Positions 60,073-64,000 of a stretch of DNA of 64,000 nt are shown here, one piece after another. A model generated the notes under the pieces. The model was not told where the DNA came from and did not search any database. It saw only the letters and a program-made list of their open reading frames with translations. Position numbers and translations under genes: made by a program. Origin of the DNA: JBBWZH01 sp035544115. GTDB taxonomy: Bacteria > Actinomycetota > Actinomycetes > Mycobacteriales > CADCTP01. The stretch spans positions 9,424,001 to 9,488,000 of the forward strand of contig OY970235.1 of NCBI GenBank assembly GCA_963714145.1. Reading direction: 5' to 3'. How positions within the stretch are numbered: position 1 is the stretch's first letter; the number at the start of each line of letters is the position of its first letter.

Positions 60073-61193
60073 TGGCGTTCGCCGATCCGGATGACCTGGG
60101 TGCGCGCATCGCTGAGGCCAGGGGGCGCGCCAGCCTCACCCAGGCCCAGTTGGCCGATGCGGTCGAACTCGACCGTTCCACGATTGCCAAGTTGGAGCGT
60201 GGTCTGCGCCGGGTGTCGGCCCTCGAATTGGCCCGCATCGCCGATGCGTTGGGCGAGCGGATCGAGTGGTTCGTGACCGAGCCGCCACCCTCGATCGTGG
60301 CGCACCGAAATCTCCAGGAAGCCGGCGCGGTCAGCCCGAAGATCGACCGGGACGTCGAGCGGGTTGCCCGGACGGTCGAGTTCGTCGCCCGTCACGACGA
60401 TCGGCTGGTGCTCGCCAGCCCGTCGCCGTTGCGTCGCCCGGAAACGATCGCGGACGTGGAGAGCGCCGCGGTGTCGGCGCGTGGGCTGCTCCACCTCGAT
60501 GACGCCGAGCCCTTCCGTGACGCCTCGGCCCGGGCCGCCGACCTCGGTCTGTTGGTCTTCTCGTTCGATCTCGGGCCCGACGGCGCCGACGCGGCGTCGA
60601 TCCTGCTCGAGCAGGGCGGTGTCGCCGTCGTCAATGGCACGCTCCGGGTCGGCCGGCGCCGGTTGGCGGTGGTTCACGAACTGGGACACCACCTGTTTGC
60701 CGACGAGTACGCGGTCGACTGGCGGATCGCCGAGCAGGATGACGACGACGCCTGGGAAGCGCGCCTGGACCGTTTCGCCCGCGCTGTCCTGCTGCCACCG
60801 GCCGGGCTGCGGCGTCGCTGGTCGGAGTTGCGGCAGCACGGCGACGACCTGCGGACTGCCGCCGTCAGGATCGGCAGTGGCTATCGCGTCGACATGTCCA
60901 CGCTGGCCCGGCGGTTGGCTGAGCTTGCCTTGGTGGACCCCGAGGACGCCCGGCAGATCCGATCCGTCCGGACGACCAGAGCCGACATCGTCGAGTTCAA
61001 CCTGCTTGTGCACGATGAGCTCGCGGCCCCGTCGCTACCCCGCCGGTACGAGGAGTCGGTACTGCGGCTGTACCGCAGCGAGAGCGTCTCGGCTGCGCGG
61101 GCGATCGACCTGCTCTTCGATGCGTGGGACGAAGACGATCTCCCGTCGCTGCCGATGCTCCCCGAGGGAGCGATCTGGGAGTTCGTGTCGTAG
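60072..61193 (+). CDS. XRE regulator with ImmA/IrrE metallopeptidase domain
   Basis: Protein of 373 residues (376 if ATG 60063 is used; that codon overlaps the -10 box, so GTG 60072 is preferred). The XRE helix-turn-helix spans about residues 8-62 (RIAEARGRASLTQAQLADAVELDRSTIAKLERGLR). The zinc motif HELGHH is at about residue 201 in LAVVHELGHHLF, and the third ligand region is in LDRFARAVLLPPAG. The C-terminal part has YEESVLRLYRSESVSAARAIDLLFD. It is followed after 15 bases by a PIN-domain gene, a common pairing in which the IrrE protein is regulator and PIN the nuclease. Confidence 0.9.
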   Translation: MAFADPDDLGARIAEARGRASLTQAQLADAVELDRSTIAKLERGLRRVSALELARIADALGERIEWFVTEPPPSIVAHRNLQEAGAVSPKIDRDVERVARTVEFVARHDDRLVLASPSPLRRPETIADVESAAVSARGLLHLDDAEPFRDASARAADLGLLVFSFDLGPDGADAASILLEQGGVAVVNGTLRVGRRRLAVVHELGHHLFADEYAVDWRIAEQDDDDAWEARLDRFARAVLLPPAGLRRRWSELRQHGDDLRTAAVRIGSGYRVDMSTLARRLAELALVDPEDARQIRSVRTTRADIVEFNLLVHDELAAPSLPRRYEESVLRLYRSESVSAARAIDLLFDAWDEDDLPSLPMLPEGAIWEFVS

Positions 61194-61208
61194 GTTGCGC
61201 CCGGTGAG

Positions 61209-61729
61209 GTGCTCGTGTTCGACACGAGCCCGTTATGTCACTTCGCCCAGCAGAACTGGCTCGGGCTGTTGAAGGCTGTCGTCGGCGAGCGGACCGCGGT
61301 CGTCCCGGACGTCGTGTCGGACGAGTTGCGCGCCGGCGCCGGCCGTGACAGCCGCCTCGACGCGGTGCTGGCCGCGACCTGGATCGAGCACCGCGAGTTG
61401 CGGACGGTCGAGGAGGTCACCGCATTCGCGCGGTTCGCTGAACTGCTCGTGGCCAAGGACCGCAACCGGGGGGAAGCTGCCGTGCTCGCCCTGGCCGCCA
61501 CCACGGGCGGAGTGGCCGTGATCGACGACAGTGCGGCCCGGCAGGCGGCAAGACGCAACGCGTCGCACTCCGCCCGACGCTCGCCCTGCTCTGCGACGCG
61601 ATCCGCGCCGATCTGCTCACCGTCCGGCTCGTCGCCGCCATCGCGGACGACCTGCTGGCAAGCTCCTACCGGTTGCCCTTCCCGCCCGGCGGCTTCGAGA
61701 AGTGGGCAACTGAGCACGGCCTCACGTGA
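61209..61729 (+). pseudogene. PIN-domain gene broken by a one-base frameshift
   Basis: Frame one starts at GTG 61209 and encodes a good PIN N-terminus (LVFDTSPLCHFAQ, VVPDVVSDELRAG, the RGEAAVLALAATTGGVAVIDD core) up to about 61570. There the protein-like text passes to another frame (RPTLALLCDAIRADLLTV, SSYRLPFPPGGFEKWATEHG) ending at TGA 61729, while frame one continues as Ser/Arg-rich nonsense. A single missing base within CACTCCGCCC would rejoin the two into a protein of about 173 residues. It is either a true inactivation or an error in the sequence. Partner of the upstream XRE-IrrE gene. Confidence 0.8.
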
Positions 61730-61796
61730 TCCCACCGCGCGAGCGGCGGACCATCCGGGCCCTCGGGAAAATCTGATTCTCTGATAACATGGGGGA

Positions 61797-62066
61797 ATGG
61801 GACGGACGATCTCGGCGACCGAAGCGGCACGGGAGTTCTCACGCGTCCTGGATGACCTTGAGCACCACCATGAGACGGTGTTCTACGTCGAGCGCCACGG
61901 CAAGCCAGTTGCCCGTATCGAGGCCGATGCCGGTCGGCAGGTCCACTGGCGGGACGTCCGTGCGGTGCTCCTATCGGCTCCCCGGCCTGATCCCGAGTTC
62001 GAGGCTGATCTGGCCGAGATCCGGGCGATGCAGTCAACAACCCCGGATCCGTGGGAAGCCTCCTAG
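61797..62066 (+). CDS. Phd/YefM-type antitoxin
   Basis: Protein of 89 residues. The N-terminal segment ISATEAAREFSRVLDDLEH and FYVERHGKPVARIE form the DNA-binding and dimer fold of Phd/YefM antitoxins. The tail (DPEFEADLAEIRAM) is the toxin-binding helix. A TAACAT box (61785-61790) lies six bases before the ATG, suggesting a leaderless message. It overlaps the following PIN toxin gene by 16 bases. Confidence 0.88.
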   Translation: MGRTISATEAAREFSRVLDDLEHHHETVFYVERHGKPVARIEADAGRQVHWRDVRAVLLSAPRPDPEFEADLAEIRAMQSTTPDPWEAS

Positions 62067-62443
62067 ACACCTCGGTCCTCGTCGGCTACGAGCGCACTGG
62101 CGTTCTGCCCTCGCTGCCGGATGAGGATGAGGTAGCTATCTCGGCGGTGACCGCCTCCGAGTTGTTGCACGGCGTGCATCGGGCCAAGACGGCTGACCAG
62201 CGGGCCACCCGAGAGGCGTTCGTCACGGTCACGTTGTCGGCCCTCCCGGTGCTGCCGTTCGATCTGGACGCGGCCAGGGTGCATGCCCGGATCTGGGCGG
62301 ACCTCGCCAGCGCGGGCACTGTTGTCGGTGACCTCGACATGATGATCGCAGCCACCGCCCTGGTCCGTGGCTGGTCGGTTGTCACCCGAAATGAACGCCA
62401 CTTCGGTCGCGTGCCGGGTCTTGATGTGATCGCCGTGCGTTGA
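62051..62443 (+). CDS. vapC: PIN-domain ribonuclease toxin (VapC)
   Basis: Protein of 130 residues. The catalytic acids are placed as in VapC: D6 in SLLDTSVLVGYE, E37 in VTASELLHG, and the pair in GDLDMMIAATAL (about residue 96), with a last conserved segment VVTRNERHF. It should cut RNA when its antitoxin is degraded. The GTG start lies inside the end of the Phd-type antitoxin gene. Confidence 0.9.
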   Translation: MGSLLDTSVLVGYERTGVLPSLPDEDEVAISAVTASELLHGVHRAKTADQRATREAFVTVTLSALPVLPFDLDAARVHARIWADLASAGTVVGDLDMMIAATALVRGWSVVTRNERHFGRVPGLDVIAVR

Positions 62444-62471
62444 GGTCCGCGCAACGTCGTCCATGCCCATT

Positions 62472-62660
62472 TCAGCGGCGGGCGCCGCGCATGACTTCGG
62501 GATCACCGAGGTCTGATCCGCCCATGAAGGAACGATCGGACAGGATCTCGATCCGCCGCTGGCGTTCGCTGTCCACTGTCGACTCGTCCGCCACCGGCGG
62601 GTCGCCGTCCGCCGGTGTGCTGGCGCCCGGTGCCGGATCGGGCTGCGGGACGTCGGTCAC
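62472..62660 (-). CDS. Small unknown protein downstream of the methyltransferase
   Basis: About 62 residues, acidic and probably unstructured in its first half (VPQPDPAPGASTPADGDPP), with a charged second half (DSERQRRIEILSDRS). GTG 62660 is nine bases after the stop of the methyltransferase gene and reads the same way, so they are likely one message. There is no recognisable domain. It is real if the operon layout and codon bias are taken together. Confidence 0.5.
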   Translation of the reverse strand: MTDVPQPDPAPGASTPADGDPPVADESTVDSERQRRIEILSDRSFMGGSDLGDPEVMRGARR

Positions 62661-62669
62661 CGATCCAGG

Positions 62670-63410
62670 TTATCCGCGGCGGCGGAGCCAGGCTTCGCGG
62701 GCGGCGGGGAAGCGGGTGCCGAGGGTGCGGCGGAGGGTGGGCAGGCGTTCGGTCGCTTCCAGCTTGACCCGGTGTGGGAGCTGGGTGGCGGGCAGGTAGG
62801 AGAAGTCCGGGTAGCGGCGGTTGATCGGCTGCGTCCGCCAGTTGTCCTCGTCGTCGGCGTCGGCGACCTTGCGGAAGACGGCGGCGCGGTCGTCCACGAT
62901 CTCGACGAAGGCCCAGTCCGGCGAGGAGCGCATGTAGCGGAAGGCGACGGCGACGGCCGGGATCGGGACATCGTCCAGCAGCAGCACGCCGCCGGGGCGG
63001 AGCAGCTGCTCGACGTAGTGGTAGTCGATCACCGGGCCGGGGAACGAGTGCATCCCGTCGATGAAGGCGAGGTCGAAGCGGTCGCCGCCGAGCAGGCTGG
63101 GCAGCACCCGGTCCGAGCGTCCCTCCACAAAGGACACCGTGTCGGTGCCGACGCCGAGGTCCGCGCAGTATTCGGCGATCCGCTTGTGCTCGTCGCCGAA
63201 GGGGCTGATCGCGTGGTGCCTGGCGCCGGCGGCGGCGAAGACCACTGTGGACGCTCCGGCGCCGGTCTCCAGGGTGCGGTCGCCGGCCGAGACGTGCCGG
63301 GCGATCAGCTCCAGCGTGCCGGGCATGGCGTTCCAGATCCGGGTGCCGCCGGAGTGGAACACCGGCTTGTCCTCGACCAGTCGCTCGACGACCTTCGCGG
63401 CGTCAGCCAC
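62670..63410 (-). CDS. Class I SAM-dependent methyltransferase
   Basis: Protein of 246 residues. The S-adenosylmethionine site is in TLETGAGASTVVFAAAG (motif I, about residue 47) and the acidic motif in FDLAFIDGMHSF (about residue 112), followed by YVEQLLRPGGVLLLDDVPI. This layout is common in methyltransferases of glycan or natural-product loci that act on sugars. Lying between a flippase gene and the end of the glycan cluster, it may O-methylate a sugar of the same polymer. GTG 63410 starts it. Confidence 0.86.
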   Translation of the reverse strand: MADAAKVVERLVEDKPVFHSGGTRIWNAMPGTLELIARHVSAGDRTLETGAGASTVVFAAAGARHHAISPFGDEHKRIAEYCADLGVGTDTVSFVEGRSDRVLPSLLGGDRFDLAFIDGMHSFPGPVIDYHYVEQLLRPGGVLLLDDVPIPAVAVAFRYMRSSPDWAFVEIVDDRAAVFRKVADADDEDNWRTQPINRRYPDFSYLPATQLPHRVKLEATERLPTLRRTLGTRFPAAREAWLRRRG

Positions 63411-63433
63411 CTGAAGTCACTCTCCCCCCACGG

Positions 63434-63452
63434 GGCCGCCACGGTGGCGGCC
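63434..63452. terminator. Hairpin between flippase and methyltransferase genes
   Basis: GGCCGCCA-CGG-TGGCGGCC is a perfect 8-bp stem with a three-base loop in the 51-base gap between the two leftward genes. It could end the flippase transcript or lower expression of the downstream genes. Confidence 0.5.
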
Positions 63453-63461
63453 GGAAACGTC

Positions 63462-64000
63462 CTAGGACGCACGCAGTGTGCGCAGTTCGTGCCGCTTCAG
63501 CGCGAGCACCGGTAGATAGAGTGCCAGCCCGCCGATGCCGCCGGCAGCCAGGACGAGCAGATCGGGGTGCAGCAGCCGGATCGCCAGCAGCGGCGCGACC
63601 ACCAGCCCGACCGCGCCGACCACCGGCACCCAGATCGAGCGGGCCAGCTCCAGCGGGCGGAACCCGAGCCGGTGCAGCGCGGCCAGGAACGCCGGCACCA
63701 TCACGCCGACCGCGACCAGCATGTGTGCGGTGCCGACGCCGGCGATCCCGCCAAGGTGCGCGCCGACGGCCAGCGCCGGGATCAGCACGACCAGCCACAG
63801 CCCCTGCAGGAACATCGTCTGCTTGCTGTGCCCGGCCGCGATCAGCAGGTCGAAGCAGAGCTGCAGGGCGACCCGGGCCAGCCCGAGCACGGCCAGGAAC
63901 GCCAGCGCGGGCGCGGCGCCGGCCCACTTCTCCCCGTACACCACCCGGACCGCGGGCCCGGCCAGCACCGCGAGCAGCACGCAGATCGGCACCGCGGCCG
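63462..64000 (-). CDS. Wzx-like oligosaccharide flippase (C-terminal part, cut by window edge)
   Basis: The gene enters from beyond the right edge and 179 codons of its C-terminal part are seen. The protein is a chain of membrane segments (ICVLLAVLAGPAVRVVYG, ALAFLAVLGLARVALQLCFDLLIAAG, GLWLVVLIPALAVGAHLGG, MLVAVGVMVPAFLAAL, VPVVGAVGLVVAPLLAI and LLVLAAGGIGGLALYLPVL). The pattern LFDLLIAAGHSKQT followed by loop-membrane repeats is typical of Wzx/RfbX proteins, which turn lipid-linked oligosaccharide to the outer face. It suits the nearby glycan cluster. Confidence 0.85.
   Translation of the reverse strand, partial: AAVPICVLLAVLAGPAVRVVYGEKWAGAAPALAFLAVLGLARVALQLCFDLLIAAGHSKQTMFLQGLWLVVLIPALAVGAHLGGIAGVGTAHMLVAVGVMVPAFLAALHRLGFRPLELARSIWVPVVGAVGLVVAPLLAIRLLHPDLLVLAAGGIGGLALYLPVLALKRHELRTLRAS

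Noticed and set aside
1..64000. Insertion sequences, integrases or prophage genes
   Set aside because: No transposase, integrase, terminal inverted repeats with target duplication, or phage structural genes were found on either strand.

Overview
The window reads as the chromosome of a high-G+C (about 72 %) actinobacterium. Codon third positions are almost all G or C, GTG and TTG starts and stop/start overlaps (GTGA, ATGA, TTGA) are frequent, and many leaders are very short or absent. The housekeeping blocks (rsmI-metG-tatD-rpfB-rsmA-ispE-ABC-F, and glmU-prs-rplY-pth) are in typical actinobacterial order. The overall flavour suggests Micromonosporaceae (Actinoplanes or a relative); that placement is inference, as no rRNA is present.

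Layout. 0-5.2 kb: the end of a MarR-type gene, a secreted VWA-domain protein ending at a 101-bp hairpin, a TetR/short-chain dehydrogenase divergent pair with two matching operators, and a small membrane protein. 5.1-8.3 kb: a complete sugar ABC importer (two permeases and a lipoprotein) read leftward behind a double LacI-type operator, with no LacI gene in view. 8.7-14.5 kb: a questin-oxidase-like protein, a metallo-beta-lactamase-fold hydrolase, a NIPSNAP-like protein, a MarR/VOC pair and an ArsR/S41-peptidase pair, the last two each sharing palindromic operators, plus a short gene remnant. 14.5-16.4 kb: an unknown protein overlapped by an XRE-ImmA/IrrE protease gene. 16.4-20 kb: divergent glycerol-3-phosphate dehydrogenase and FAD-linked alkyl-DHAP-synthase-like genes with a 54-bp tandem repeat between them.

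20-41 kb is mostly core: idi, protein mannosyltransferase, rsmI, metG, tatD, an RpfB-type resuscitation factor, rsmA, ispE, an ABC-F ATPase, a TetR regulator, a fatty-acid desaturase with a 20-bp palindrome upstream, tRNA-Gln(UUG), a VapBC-like pair, glmU, prs, rplY, pth, a Fic protein with an iron-clad half-site array over its start, a small ESAT-6-like protein and (leftward) PEP carboxylase.

45-60 kb is an exopolysaccharide or glycan cluster: a polyprenyl-phosphate sugar-1-phosphate transferase, a giant secreted protein (dimethylformamidase-like domain plus four DUF4082/Ig repeats), then a tightly overlapping run of a Gfo/Idh/MocA oxidoreductase, sugar epimerase, glycosyltransferase, DegT aminotransferase, NeuD-like acetyltransferase, a glycosyltransferase fused in frame to a second aminotransferase, and a WbpD-like N-acetyltransferase. 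Together these could make and attach an acetamido sugar. 60-62.5 kb is a small toxin-antitoxin-like island (XRE-ImmA/IrrE, a frameshifted PIN gene, Phd/VapC). The window ends in leftward genes for a small unknown protein, a methyltransferase and a Wzx-like flippase, which probably belong to the same glycan locus.

The most unusual signal is not a gene: a degenerate palindrome, GTCC-N5-GGAC with an A+T-rich centre, recurs at least 14 times exactly, in and between genes, often forcing codons that are otherwise rare here. Other points of interest are the glycosyltransferase-aminotransferase fusion with an internal ribosome binding site, low-complexity insertions in otherwise conserved enzymes, and four regulator genes whose operators can be read directly.
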